64,000 nt of DNA, from NCBI GenBank assembly GCA_021613335.1, contig JAJTWR010000248.1, positions 855,001 through 919,000 of the forward strand. The letters are read 5' to 3'. Within the stretch, counting starts at the first letter, position 1; every line of letters begins with the position of its first letter. A program made the position numbers and the translations under genes. This DNA comes from Whitmania pigra. Lineage: Eukaryota; Annelida; Clitellata; Hirudinida; Haemopidae. Under the pieces are notes generated by a model. It was not told the origin of the DNA. It worked only from the letters and a program-made list of their open reading frames with translations, and did not search any database. Of the stretch, positions 28,901 through 40,591 are shown in pieces.

Positions 28901-31407
28901 GAGGTCAACAGCCCCCTCAAAGTCTCTCTGGGCTATGGCCACGTCCAAGTCCTCAGGCAACTCCCTCACCCACTCCTTCCTCAGAAAGTCAGACTCTTGA
29001 GCAGACTGCACAGGGCTCAAAGGCTGGTCTTTGGAATCTGAAGGTTCGATATATACGGGAGATGATGACATTTGATACAAAGAGAGTGCATTCTATCTCA
29101 TCAATGTCATCCTTATAATTATCATCAAGGACATAAAATCTCTCCAATTATCTTTATTATCACTGATAGTATCTCAGCAACCATCACTACTTAGTCATGT
29201 CATCTTCAACAATTAGCATTACAATGACGTCCAATGCTATTGCAATCATCACCATCACCGTTATCATCATCACATCATATTCACTTCAACAATTACCCTT
29301 ACAGTGGCATGAAATGCCAAAACTATATTTGTCACCACCACAACTACCATCACAGTCAATGCCAGCTCACCCTTCCTGGAGGACTTCCTTGGAGGTGGTA
29401 CAGGTGTGGAGTCTCCTTCCATCTTCCTCTTTTGGTTCTCCTGGTTCGATTTGTTCCTCTTCGTCTCATCAAGCTGATCAAGCCACTGCCTCTGCATGAT
29501 TTCAACGATTCAAATGCAATTACAATGGCAACATAAATGCTGCGATATTATTGTACTTCATTTATGCTGCGCCATATGCCATATGATAGCAATGCAAAAA
29601 ATTATGTTGGCAACATAAACAATACAATGTTAAAGAAGGTGCCAACAAGCCAGAATGGCATGATCATCATCATCACCTTCGCCTTTGGACTGGAGACGGC
29701 AAATATTCGAATGTCTGGAAACATGAGAATCTTGAATGCGTTCACCAGAGATCCGTCGTCCCTGATATTGACTACAGCCAGACTGTCGAGCTCGTACAGG
29801 CTGTGGTACTTGTACTTCACGGCACCCTTCCTAGAAATAATGTCATGACAGTTAATTAATAGTCATTGCTAGTGGCTCTAAAACAGTTCAATCAGAGATA
29901 TATTTGAGTAATCAAACAAGACATGATCGGGCAATCACCTCTGAGGCAGCCAGAGAGTGACCAATAGGGAGTCACTGAGGAGAAAGAGGTGGACTTTATG
30001 TTTCTGCCTGAATGAATCAGGGTCTAGTTCCATGACATCTCCGTCGTGGATCAAAGTCCTTCCGGGTACGTCCGTTATTGACTGAAATTTTAAGGCATTA
30101 TTTTTAATTTGTTCAAAATAATGTAATAATAGCAATATTAATATTTTAAATAAATTAACAATAATAAGTTAGCTTTTAAGACTAGTGCTACCAAAAGTAG
30201 CCAATAAGAATAAAATTTAAGAGTAAATTCAACCAATGAGAAGAGGAGCTCACTGTGCAGCCTTCAACCTTCTCCAACAGGAATGAGATGCTGATCTTCG
30301 ACCCGAGAGAATCAATATCCTTGTCTACCTCTTCCGGATCTTCATCATCTGTTTATAGTGGTTTTGAGCCAATTATGATAAATATTCACCACATTCACAG
30401 TAGTTAAGCTAACTAGAACAATTACAATGATAACTACTAGATAGCATTTCAATCATTCTTTTAACCATCCTCAACATCATCGTCCTCATGGTCAGTCATC
30501 ATTATCACCTTTACCATCCTCTCCATCATCAGCAAAATCGCTCAAACCCACATTGCTATCACCAACATCATTGCCCAAACTTACATTGCGATCACCAACA
30601 TCATCAATCATTATCACCTTTTCCTCCAGTAATAGAGAGTTCCATGAGGCAGGTCATGTTGTTTTTCTGTTCAGTCAGGAGATGACTCAACTGATACATC
30701 TCCCCTTCAAGAACTGGTTTCAGGAGAAAAAACAAGATTTTGTACTCTAACAATTTATTTCATGACTGAAAAAAACTTATAATATATGCAGAAGTAATTC
30801 TAAATTTAAAAAGAATGATTCTGCATTTAGATGATATCATTCAAAAAGTCATTTATTAGATGTATTTTACTGATATTTTGATAGCATCAGCTGACCATGT
30901 CTTACCATAATGCTACTATCTATACTGTTTTCTGTCTTACCATATAGTTATAACTATATCCCAAATGCTTGCAAACATGAAAACTAACTGGATATTTCCT
31001 TGGCAGTTTCAATGAATTGTGAATAGTTTTTGTAGACATTTTTCTTCAATGCCACTGACGTCTCGTCCCTCAATCGACCGATTTGTTGTCTCAGATCTTG
31101 CAGTGAATCACTATTGTTAGCAGTCTGTCTCTTTACAACTGTTTTGACAAATTATATTTAAAGTACAGTCTAATAATACGCGCTTCATGCACAATTCAAA
31201 TTGACAACATTAACCTTTATTTGCGACATTTAACTTAAATTACTAAGGTTATTTCATGGATAAATTATGAAATATCTTATTTAATTCAAGTTACTCCTTC
31301 GTTAACAAAAACATGAAACGACATCATAAATTTTTAAAATGCAAAACACAATTACAGGATTCAGCATCAAAATCTTGCTTCGACAAAACCCGGGCCAAAC
31401 CATCCAT
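25916..31407 (-). CDS. EXOC8: Exocyst complex component 8 (Exo84)
   Basis: Fifteen exons with closed phases, about 669 aa (human 725): 31356-31407, 30989-31138, 30618-30713, 30254-30348, 29939-30081, 29677-29830, 29371-29491, 28891-29037, 28597-28648, 28147-28472, 27787-27917, 27428-27547, 27071-27180 (donor choice set by phase), 26369-26546, 25916-26050. N-terminal Vps51-type helix region with YKNYSQFIETAKEIS and EGEMYQLSHLLTEQK. PH domain about residues 125-235 with LIHDGDVMELD and LLVTLWLPQR. Exo84 C-terminal region with ELPEDLDVAIAQRDFEGAVD, RGGPRAARRAVAQLNRLGK and LFLRNRSAM. The exocyst tethers secretory vesicles to the plasma membrane; the family PH domain binds the GTPase RalA. The gene is simple and complete, with nothing missing by eye. 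Confidence 0.95.
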
Positions 31408-31901
31408 CTTTTTACTTCTTGATGAACCTTATTTATTATTTATTTGATTATGTGCTGATGAACCGAATCGCTTGGGTTTATAAATACGAGAGTAACACAA
31501 AAAAAAAAAAGTTGAAATGATAATTCAAATAAATATCGTTTATTTTTCTTTTAAATTTTTAGTTTTAATATTTGTGTTTAATTTAATGCTCTTTTACATA
31601 AGGACAATAATATAATCTGCAGCATCCACCACAATTTAACTGCTTAACTATCTTCAATCAATTTTCAATGAAATCGTTAGATCAGGTAATTTTTTATAAA
31701 ATAAAGATCTATATGTAATACATCTTTTTCATAAATGGTATTCAAATAATTTAAATTCCCTTTTCGATAATCTTTAAACTTTAAACAATTCAAAACCAAC
31801 ACCTGGTGAATTTTGTTTTATACTACCGTTTCACATAGCCAAATGATTTTAATACGACAATGCACAAGTAAGACTGAAAGGGTTATGGTTCAGGGCAGAG
31901 G

Positions 31902-34673
31902 TTACGGGGTTAGACAACAGTTACAACCAGCTGGGACTCTCGTGTTTGGATCGATGGGCAGGCAGCAAGTTTTGGTGAACGTAGGTACAAAACTTATCGT
32001 CCTCTGGCGCATAAGAGACCATTGGGCTATTGCGTTGGCGGCCAGCTTTGGATAGAGGCCTGCGTTCAACGGTTCTGACACTTTACAACAGCTGCAACAA
32101 GTAACTGGTAGAGTGTTAGGAGGATTTCTTGTGAGAATCATCTGAAGAGGATTGTCTGGAATGCAAGGACAAGCACATATGACTCCAGGAGCTCTGTAGC
32201 ACGGAGGAAATGGGTTGCACTCGTCATAACATTCGAATTTGCAACGTGGCCTTTTAACAGGAATCGGTTCTTCTGGGCATTCCGCCTGACTGTCGATGTC
32301 AATATGCCCTGATGCATTATTAGATCTATTCATCTGATCTCCCACAACCATGCAGCAAGGTTGAGGACAGGGCATGTAGCAACAACACGGCGGACACGTG
32401 GTGGGAGGCTCGCAGAGTTCAGGCTTTTTGTCTTTTTCGGTGAAATAAATCATCATGGGCTTCGGCGGCGGAGTAGGACAAGCTTCGTAATTTTTCATCG
32501 TGGGTCGTTTGCAGCAGTACTGAGGCATACATCCAGGTGGACACGAGCACGGACATGGGCAAGGGCAAGGGCAGGGACAGCACTGGGCTGGAAAAGAGCA
32601 GGGATAAGGACAGCATGCCATTGGGTTTGGACAGCAAGAAGTAGGGCAGGGATATGCGTAAACGTTTTGTAGTTCATTATTTTCTTCCTCTTCTTCCCCC
32701 CCATCACCACCATCATCTTCGTTGTTGCACGATGTCCTATAGCTGCCTGATCTGACTTTGCTCACTGAATCGATTTCCTTCTTCGGACGTTTTCCAGACT
32801 TAAAACTTGTTTCGCTTGGTACGCATCCTGCCTGCGAGGGTGGTCCTTGCGAGGGAACCTTACGTGAGGTAGACGCAGGATCGGGCGGTTCGTTGGCTAC
32901 ATCCTTTGATGGCACATTTTCTTTTTCCTCTGATCTGTTGCCTGGAATCTGTGCCACGCAGCAGGGGTAGTAATAAGGATAGCAACAGGGAAAAGGACAA
33001 GCACAGGGTACCGGACAGGGGCACAGGTAGCTGTCCACTCCCTTTTCTCTGTTACGAGGTTGTTGACTAAGTTCGGCAAGTTCTTCTTTTTTTGGAGCTG
33101 TGATGCAGTTATGCCTCCAGCCAGAAAATCCTGTGTATTATTAATAACATTAGTATTATATTATAAATATCCATTATTATTATCTTCCGTAATAAAACTG
33201 TATCAAGACGTGACGTGGTTTGAGAAGAATATATGATTTATTTCCATTGTTATTGGCTAACATTAATGAATCTGTGAAGATTTAAATTATTGAAATATAT
33301 TCTTTAAAAAATGTCTTTCAACAGGTAAATATTTATTATCTAAATCTCATTGAAATGTCCATAAATTACTAATAAAACAATTTTGATAATTTTAACAAGG
33401 CATTTAAATATAGTTGCTTCAAATGACCACAAATTCAAGAGATATCCCCCATTATTAGCCGAAGCGTCATAAAATAAATATGGCGTTTAAGCTGTTTTTA
33501 TTGATTAACAATAATAATTACCATCATCATCAGTAGCGGCAGCATCATTATTATAGTATATCACAAGTATTTTTTTAATTAAAATTATTATTATTATTAT
33601 TATTATTACCTGCATACTTTCTCGGTTTGATATTCAAGTTGAACTGACCGCATCCATCTTGCTTTGGAGGCGGCGGCGGTTTGGTGGAAGAACTAAAGGA
33701 ATTGTTATTGCGGTTGCTGTCGTGGAAGCTGTTGCAGCTGTTGTAGTTGTTGCAATTGTTGCAGCAGCAACTCTCGCATTCAGTCTTGCACTGCTTCCTC
33801 CTGTTACGAATGCACTCAAATTCCGCCACTCCTAAAATGGCCGCTTCAGGGAAGGACAGTCCCAAGTAATACTGTGCCAATGGCACGTGTCCTGATAGGA
33901 AAACAAAAAATGGATGCTCTTAAAATAAACCTTAGCATGAATGTACGCAGAATTGTAACTTGGATAGGACTTTCTCAGAGCTCTCAATGCCCCTGAGCTT
34001 GGGAGTGCTATAAAGTGGTGTTTAAATTGTTACCAATTTTCGAGGTAACATTTAAATTATAAATTTAAAAAAAAAGACAATCAGAGAGACAAAATTTAAA
34101 AAAAAAAGACAATCAGAGAGACAAAATTTAAAAAAAAAAACAATCAGAAAGACAAAAATTCTTGAAATATTTTCATTCAGCCATATATAGCGTAACTGCA
34201 ATGAAAGACTTACCCGCATAACCAGACTTTATCTGTTCTGTGTAAATGGGGTTGTTAACCCTGGTTTTGCGATCGCAGACGACGCAGACGGCATTGCAGT
34301 AGCACTCGGTTTTACCCACCCCACAATGAGGGACGCACTTGTTTCGGTAGGACTTACCCCTCGTACGACAGGGTGCAGACTGAGACCGGCTAAGAAGATG
34401 AAAAAATTCAGGTTAAGTAATATTAGGTCAAGGTGTATAAAATGTAACTAGTATTCGAATTATGTATGTTAACAAAACGACAAATACTCTTAATGGAATA
34501 TTAATATGCTACAGAACTACGATCAAAATTATTTATAGTAATAATAATAAAAATAGTTTTAAAATAATTCTACAAGCAGTCAATGTTGTTATTCCTAGTC
34601 CTAACCAAGGATCGTGTTTCTGACACGAATCTTCGCATGGACAACAGCAACTACACTCTGGCGAACAGCTCAT
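31902..34673 (-). CDS. Cys-Pro-rich (CPC-repeat) protein with a CIMIP2/FAM166-like motif
   Basis: Four exons, closed phases, 584 aa: 34606-34673, 34214-34389, 33610-33891, 31902-33130. Start MSCSPECSCCCPCEDSC. Residues about 65-110 read EQIKSGYAGHVPLAQYYLG and LSFPEAAILGVAEFE, closely like the SGYAGFVP...G...A...EFD motif of CIMIP2/FAM166 axonemal microtubule inner proteins. A Cys-rich patch and a second YAGFSGW follow. The last exon is dominated by CP, CPC and CPCPCP repeats with an acidic segment. It ends with QWSLMRQRTISF before a final Cys cluster, a motif shared with the next gene. No signal peptide is visible, so an intracellular disulphide- or zinc-rich structural protein is likely. 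A role in sperm or cilia is inferred from the motif and from resemblance to sperm Cys-Pro proteins (SMCP, ODF1). Not a named gene as far as I know. Confidence 0.75.
33965..34025 (+). repeat. SINE 3' fragment in an intron of the first CPC gene
   Basis: Ends 'gcttgggagtgctataaagt', matching the 'gctata..aa' core of the elements at 222-395 and 44581-44712. Confidence 0.4.
34062..34157. repeat. Intronic minisatellite, about 31-bp unit, three copies
   Basis: Three copies of A-rich 'aatttaaaaaaaaa' plus 'gacaatcagagagacaa', the last diverged. It lies in the second intron of the first CPC gene. Confidence 0.8.
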
Positions 34674-35951
34674 TACTGGACGGTTTTTTGTCCAATGCTG
34701 TAGGTTGGAGAACTGGATTTAAACAATTTTTCTTTTTTTTTGTATTCTGATGCTTTTCTTGTTTATCAGATTTTTTAAAAATAAATTAATATATTATAAA
34801 GTTTGGTTTTATTTCTTGGGGTAAATATTTGAATAATTAATGATAGCTGTAAGTATTTTTTCAATGATTATTTCCTTTTTATGTAATGATGTTAAGGTTT
34901 TGTTTTTGCCAACCGTTTTATAATGTTTTTACGTAATCGATATAGAATGGTGCGGTGTTCGATTAATTTTTTTAAATCAAGTTTGTTTAAATATGTTATT
35001 CAATATTTTATTTTTATTATATGATTTTCAATATTTTTATTTAGTAGATTTTTAACTTATATTATCAACAATTTTCACGTTTAATTTGATTCACGTCGAT
35101 GGCGGTTCAAAGTTGACGATTGTCCTTGGCACAGATTGTCCTTGATCCACTAGCCAGTTGAGTTTAGACAAAAACCACTGCCACGAATAAATAACTGAAT
35201 TATGCTATTCGGAGAGCAGTTCCCATGTTGCTTAAAGTATGTTAGTTTGAGTTTTTGCATTTTTAGCCGAAGGAGGAAATCATCTTAATTATGTGATCAA
35301 ATTATTTAATCAAATAAATAAATTAATGTATAAATAAGAGGCAGGGTGTGACATGGGTTTGATTGACTGTTTGGGGGTTGCCCCGGGGGTTCTAGATGGG
35401 ACTAGAAGCTTGTGGCGAAAGTTTAAGTAGTATTTTCTAGTCAAACATGTGGTTCTGCAAAAATGGACCGTGGTGATGTTCAGAGATGTAAGCTTCAATG
35501 AACGTGAGCAATACTTGTAGTCTGCTGAGATTCGTGGAGAAATTTGTCACCGGGTGCTTTTAATGGAGTTATTGAAGGTCCTTGACCAATTTTGAAACCA
35601 TCGACTTGCCCTAATAATCTAATATGACTGCTGAATGCAAACTATCTTTGGACGTCACTTTATTAACTGGTTACATATAAATAAATAAAAAGGTAAAACA
35701 TGCACTTTATTTTGCAACTATGTTTTAAAAAAATTTGCTACCGCCACAGCAATTTTTATTTAGAACCATGTTTTTCAAAATTTATTATAAATATAGATTT
35801 CAATTTGGAAATTCGTAAGATTTCATTTAGAGAGTTAGTGACTTTAAAAATACGACGATAAAACAACAAAATAATAAATATATATGTAACAATAATACTA
35901 CCAACAATTATATCGTTATATCAAAATCGAAATAAAAACATCCGTCATCCA
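34674..35951. other. Intergenic between the two minus-strand CPC genes
   Basis: About 1.3 kb. No coding exon is recognised. It must contain the promoter of the upstream gene and the 3' end of the second CPC gene, but no clear TATA box was seen. Confidence 0.35.
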
Positions 35952-37019
35952 CTATTGGATGACAAAAGGATGGTAACACCTTGTAGAAATGGTGCTGACG
36001 AAAGCAACGGTATTCCTGACCGGTTTGTTGAAACAACCGACGTTGTTGCAAATTTTGGGTCCGCAACAGAATTTGTTGGCTTTCGTAGCAAACCTCATTT
36101 TTCTCTGCCTGCAGAGAGACCATTCGAGGATCGGCTCACACCTGGTACAGCTGCAGGGTTTAGGACAGCAGCAGGTTGGGGGACACTCGCACTTTGGATT
36201 CATGATCTTATTTGAAAATTCTTCGATTTTGTCCGCATCTATTCTCAAATTAAAAACACCCTTTTCTTCATTTCCTATTTCAGCTGCATCTTTGGCAGGA
36301 CACGAATTGTTCAGCGAAAAGTTTTCCCAACTCCTGATGGTGGGTAACACAACGCTTTTTTTGCTCTTCTTGGGACAAATTTCGGGTATACAACCGAACG
36401 GTCGGGGTGCCCTGCCAAACGGTAAATTCACAGGAATAGGATTGACCGGCATTCCACTTGTGGACATGCATGGCACACAGGTTGAGGGGCATCCGATACT
36501 ATAAGGAGAGTAGTAAGGGGTCGTACCTCCAGAACAACAAGAACAAGGGTAGGGGCACGGATAGAAGTATGGGCAGATGATATAGGGTCGCGGTTTTTTC
36601 TTCAGCGTCATCGTTGACTTTGTTTGAGTCCTTGGAATACCGGTGTCTGTTACTGGTGGGGCTGGTCCCGAGGCATCAGTGCGAGACTTTGGAGGCGGGG
36701 GGTTTAAGGGAAACCCAACAGAGACAGGAAATCTGCTTTCGGGATTACAGACCGGTTGAGGCGAGGGTAGAATGCAAACATTCCTGGCATCAGGAGGACA
36801 TGCATCACCCCTTCCTCCTATCCAGGGCAGCATGCAGGGCCCACAACTGGACATAGAACAGCACGGGTCGCATCTCGGGTCACAGAATCGTGGGTCGCAA
36901 CGTGACCCAGATGGATTGCAACAACCCCCACAGGGATTAAAGCATGGTAAGCATGGGGTACATGTGCAGCACGGTTCACATGGCTCGCAGCAGCTGTTGT
37001 TGTTTTTGTCGTAGAACAT
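35952..37019 (-). CDS. Cys-Pro-rich protein, paralogue of the 31902-34673 gene
   Basis: Single open frame of 355 aa from ATG (MFYDKNNNSCCEPCEPCC) to TAA. The N-terminal third is dense in CxPC, CGPC and CDPRC. The middle is Pro-rich and basic, then come a tract with PYFYPCPYPCSCC, an acidic/helical stretch (GVFNLRIDADKIEEFSNKI) and CECPPTCCCPKPCSC. It then has ILEWSLCRQRKMRFATK and a Cys cluster. The WSLxRQR motif plus following aromatic/basic residues and CC matches QWSLMRQRTISF of the neighbouring gene, so the two are tandem paralogues. No signal peptide or membrane segment. Unlike its neighbour it lacks introns and the SGYAG motif. Function unknown; a structural role is inferred. An upstream non-coding exon cannot be excluded. 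Confidence 0.72.
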   Translation of the reverse strand: MFYDKNNNSCCEPCEPCCTCTPCLPCFNPCGGCCNPSGSRCDPRFCDPRCDPCCSMSSCGPCMLPWIGGRGDACPPDARNVCILPSPQPVCNPESRFPVSVGFPLNPPPPKSRTDASGPAPPVTDTGIPRTQTKSTMTLKKKPRPYIICPYFYPCPYPCSCCSGGTTPYYSPYSIGCPSTCVPCMSTSGMPVNPIPVNLPFGRAPRPFGCIPEICPKKSKKSVVLPTIRSWENFSLNNSCPAKDAAEIGNEEKGVFNLRIDADKIEEFSNKIMNPKCECPPTCCCPKPCSCTRCEPILEWSLCRQRKMRFATKANKFCCGPKICNNVGCFNKPVRNTVAFVSTISTRCYHPFVIQ

Positions 37020-39514
37020 CTTTTATTTCTTGTTTTTGACAGTCGACGCTAATATCCGTTTCTTGCTTCAAGGATTTTCTGAGATATACCTGTATCGATA
37101 CATTAGTTTATAATGTCGCCTTATCTACCAGTATAGCAGAATTCGCGCAGAGCATCTGCGCGTCCAGAACTAATTAAAATAATACATTTTTAGGATAACA
37201 GCTATATTCTAGGTAAAACATACGACGTATCTTATTGAAATATATATTTATAGGTTAGATTATTAATAATTTTGGATATTATTTTATTTATAACGATGGC
37301 GACTGTTTTTAAATTCATTTATTTATGATCATGTGATGATTCATTTTAAACTCAATCGATTAGAAGACTGATTTTCATTCATTCAGAAGATTATAAGTTT
37401 AAGCATTTGTTTACTTTTATTTATAAATCTCTCCAAGTAATCCAAATTTGAGCCAGGGTTGACCAAGAGCTACCCTTTCTGAAACGGATATAATTTAAAA
37501 ATTTTCAAGCAAATTCGACTTCATGAAACTATATTTTGTTTTGTATGATTTTTTGGTATTTTCTTAATGGAGGTGTTTAGCGATGTTACAATTTTTTTAC
37601 GGATTTTTGAATGGACGTCATCAAATTGTTTTTTGTAAACAAATTCGTCAGCAAAAAACGTGGATTCAGATCATAAGCGATTTTCAGCGAATATCTTCTA
37701 ACAAAACATCTTTTCAAATCTTAATCATTTTGTTTGGCTATTTTAAAAATTATTTTCTGTTTGCTAAGATTTTTCAAATTAATGGAGCTTTGTTTGTGTA
37801 ACAATCTAGACTCCATAACAAGAGCTGACATTACAGCTAGCAATTATTCTACATAAAAAATATTTGTAACAATTCAAAAGTCTGATTTGTTTTAGTATTA
37901 ATACAATAATATTATTTATCAAAACGATTTCATGAATGCAATATATATATATATATATATCTAATGCAATTCAAGTAGAAAGACAAATAAGTCCGAACAT
38001 TTACATCTTCAAAATTAGCAGCCAATTTAAAAATTAAAAAATTGATTAAAGTTAAAACACTTAATTTAATTACGCAAGAATTGGCCTCATGACGTCACAA
38101 ACCCTCTAAAACAAAGAAGAGCAACTTAAAAATGCTTAAAAATTTTTAAAATTCCTTTAAAAAAATCGTCGAAAAAACCCGCAACTGAACACCAGCATCT
38201 TCTTTTTACTGATTTTATCAACGAGAAGACTTCGATACATTTGTTTGGCATTAATTTCCAATTTTAAACTAAAGGTCAGTAGATATTTTCCAAGATTATT
38301 GGCATCGTGTCTGTCTGCCCTCTTTACAAATAAGGCTTTCATAATAGATGACATAATGTCTAATCTATATCATCTCACTACTAGTCTACATAGATACGTA
38401 TAGATACAGATACTAATTACATAGCACTTTTATAGTATTTATAAATTGTTAGAGTTGTTACATTAACACTAATATTGTATTAAAATTAGCATAATTGTAA
38501 ATATGTTATTTTTATTATTTCTATTTTCTACACTAATATGTCAGGGAAGTAATTTAAGCTTTTTCCAAGGAAGGCAAACTCTTGCACAACTTTAGAAGAA
38601 GACCTTTTTTCGCTTCAAGAAAACTTCAGGGGATGGGGGCAAACCCTCGTAAAATATGAGCGGATGACCTTTTTTTGCTTCTTGTCTAAAATCAGGGGGG
38701 GGGGGGAAGTTTGCCACTGCACAAAGCATGTTATGCATGTAATGCATGTATTTCATAATTAGTTCATTAGGTTTATTGTAATATTGTTGAAATTACTTCA
38801 AATCTAAGATGAACAAATTTATTTATTTTTTAAAACAAATGAATAAGTCAATAAATATAATGTTTACAAAAATAATCATGTAATCTATATTTAACGATTG
38901 ATTGAAGCATTTCTTACGTTTAAGTAATCCTAACAAATTTTAAGTCTCCTAACAATAACTACTCTTAAATTTATAACTATAATCAAAAATTATTATTTAA
39001 ATTAAATTATTTCAATATTTATAAATGTTTATAAAAAATTAGTTATGCCAATTTATAGTGACTTATTTAAGAAGAGACATCGAACAACATTCAGGAAAAC
39101 TTAAGCTTAAGTTGGTGTCACATAATATTTGAGGCAACATTAGTCTCTTGGAAGAATCGGAGCTAGAAAGTGAAAACCATAAAAGGTGAACTCACTCAAC
39201 ATCGTTCTAATTCGTTAGCGCTCTAATGTAAATAAACGTTTAAATTTCTTGTATAAATCTTTCACTTAATATTGATTAAAGAGAGAATGGCATAATTTAT
39301 ACATAGGCTAGCTTGTGTTCTAGATTATTTACTTCGTTTGAGATACACGCAGACCAACTTCAACACATTTCATTACACTTCCAATATTGGACAACTTTGG
39401 TTTTTGTTTTCAGAAATAGAAGCAAGCAGAACGAAATCATCTTTCAGACCGAATAAGACAAAGTTCCAGTACAAAAGACATCTACCTAGAGAAGGTCTGA
39501 CTTCGTGAATTAGC
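37020..39514. other. Intergenic between divergently transcribed CPC genes
   Basis: About 2.5 kb separating the minus-strand and plus-strand CPC genes, so it probably holds both promoters. It includes an (AT)n run at 37938-37962 and a repeat-like G-rich stretch near 38690-38710. A short minus-strand frame near 38157-38354 has no support. Confidence 0.4.
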
Positions 39515-40429
39515 ATGAGCACCATATCAGCAGAACAGAACTCTAAAAAAGAACAGCTCAACTCGAACGGAAACGCTAACGGCGACGACAAGAAAGCAGG
39601 AAAGACGGTGAACTTTATATACCCGTGCCCGTGTGGGCCCTGTCCACAGTGTGTCCAGGTGGGAAAATGTCCCTGTTACATGTGCAGTCCCTGTAGTCCC
39701 GGAGGATGTTGCGGCCCGTGTCCTTTTCCGTGTCCAGGCCCTTGTCCGTGCCCAGGCCCTTGTTCGTTTCCTTGTCCTTGTCCCTGCCCTTGTCCTTGCC
39801 CTTGTCCTCCGGGTTCTTGTCCTCCATGTTCCTGCCCTTGTCCCGGGGCTTGTCCATGCCCCTGTCCATGTTTTTCGCCATGCTGTGTGACCATTAAGAC
39901 GACTAAGGATTCCGATACGAAAGAGACCCCTGTGGAAGTTACAAGTAAGAAGGAAAAGTCCGATGATGGCAATAAAATCTGTTTAGTATGCCCTTGCCCC
40001 AATCCATCCGCTATGCCTTGCATGCAATGCTGTCCATCGCCGTGCCCTTGTCCCATCAAAATCGTCATCAAAGCGGATAAGAAAGACAAGGATGAATCCA
40101 AAAGGGAAGAAGAAAGGAGGAGAGAAGAAAGAAAAGAGAAAGATAAATCAGAGAAAACGGAATGCTGTATCTGTCCTCTGCCATGCTGTTGCCCTCCAGG
40201 GTGCTGTCCGCCCGGATGCTGCCCTCCGGGATGTTGTCCGCCCGGTTGTTGTGCCCCGGGGTGTTGTCCCCCGGGTTGCTGCGGACCTTGTTGTCCCTGT
40301 CCCTGCCCTCCGTCATGTTGTGGTCCTTGTCTTCCTGGCTGTTGTCCATGTCCAGCACCCCCGTCATGCTGTCCTTGTCCGCCATCTTGCTGTTGCTCGC
40401 CTTGTTTTTCTTGTTTCACTTGTTGCTGA
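39515..40429 (+). CDS. Extreme Cys-Pro-rich (CPC/CPPGCC repeat) protein
   Basis: Single open frame, 304 aa, from ATG (MSTISAEQNSKKEQLNSN) to TGA. After a polar N-terminus of about 30 residues come CPCGPCPQC and long CPCPCP runs (residues about 60-125). A Lys/Glu-rich charged segment with KREEERRREERKEKDKSE (about residues 190-210) follows, then tandem CPPGCC units and a CCPC tail. No signal peptide. It shares the style of the two minus-strand neighbours but lacks their WSLxRQR motif and the SGYAG motif. The repeats are GC-rich (about 55-60%) in an otherwise AT-rich locus, which also creates long shadow frames on the opposite strand. Likely a cross-linked or metal-binding structural protein; tissue and function unknown. 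Confidence 0.75.
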   Translation: MSTISAEQNSKKEQLNSNGNANGDDKKAGKTVNFIYPCPCGPCPQCVQVGKCPCYMCSPCSPGGCCGPCPFPCPGPCPCPGPCSFPCPCPCPCPCPCPPGSCPPCSCPCPGACPCPCPCFSPCCVTIKTTKDSDTKETPVEVTSKKEKSDDGNKICLVCPCPNPSAMPCMQCCPSPCPCPIKIVIKADKKDKDESKREEERRREERKEKDKSEKTECCICPLPCCCPPGCCPPGCCPPGCCPPGCCAPGCCPPGCCGPCCPCPCPPSCCGPCLPGCCPCPAPPSCCPCPPSCCCSPCFSCFTCC

Positions 40430-40585
40430 TCCCGGACAGATGACAACATGGTCAGAGTAGCTGTTTTCTGGGAGTCGACAATTTATTATTTCTTTTACTA
40501 ATAATTTTGTTTTCGACGTTTTCCAATAGCACGTATTTATGTTTCTCAAACGTTGTTAATCGAGCCGCCTCCTGAACGGCATTCA

Positions 40586-40591
40586 AATAAA
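40586..40591 (+). promoter_or_regulatory. Polyadenylation signal AATAAA of the plus-strand CPC gene
   Basis: Canonical AATAAA 157 bp after the stop codon on the same strand. Confidence 0.6.

Noticed and set aside
39615..40449. Long antisense and alternate-frame open readings over the plus-strand CPC gene (Gly/Gln-rich 257 aa, and others)
   Set aside because: GC-rich periodic repeats keep several frames open. The Cys-Pro frame matches the style of two independent neighbours and has a sensible start and poly(A) signal.
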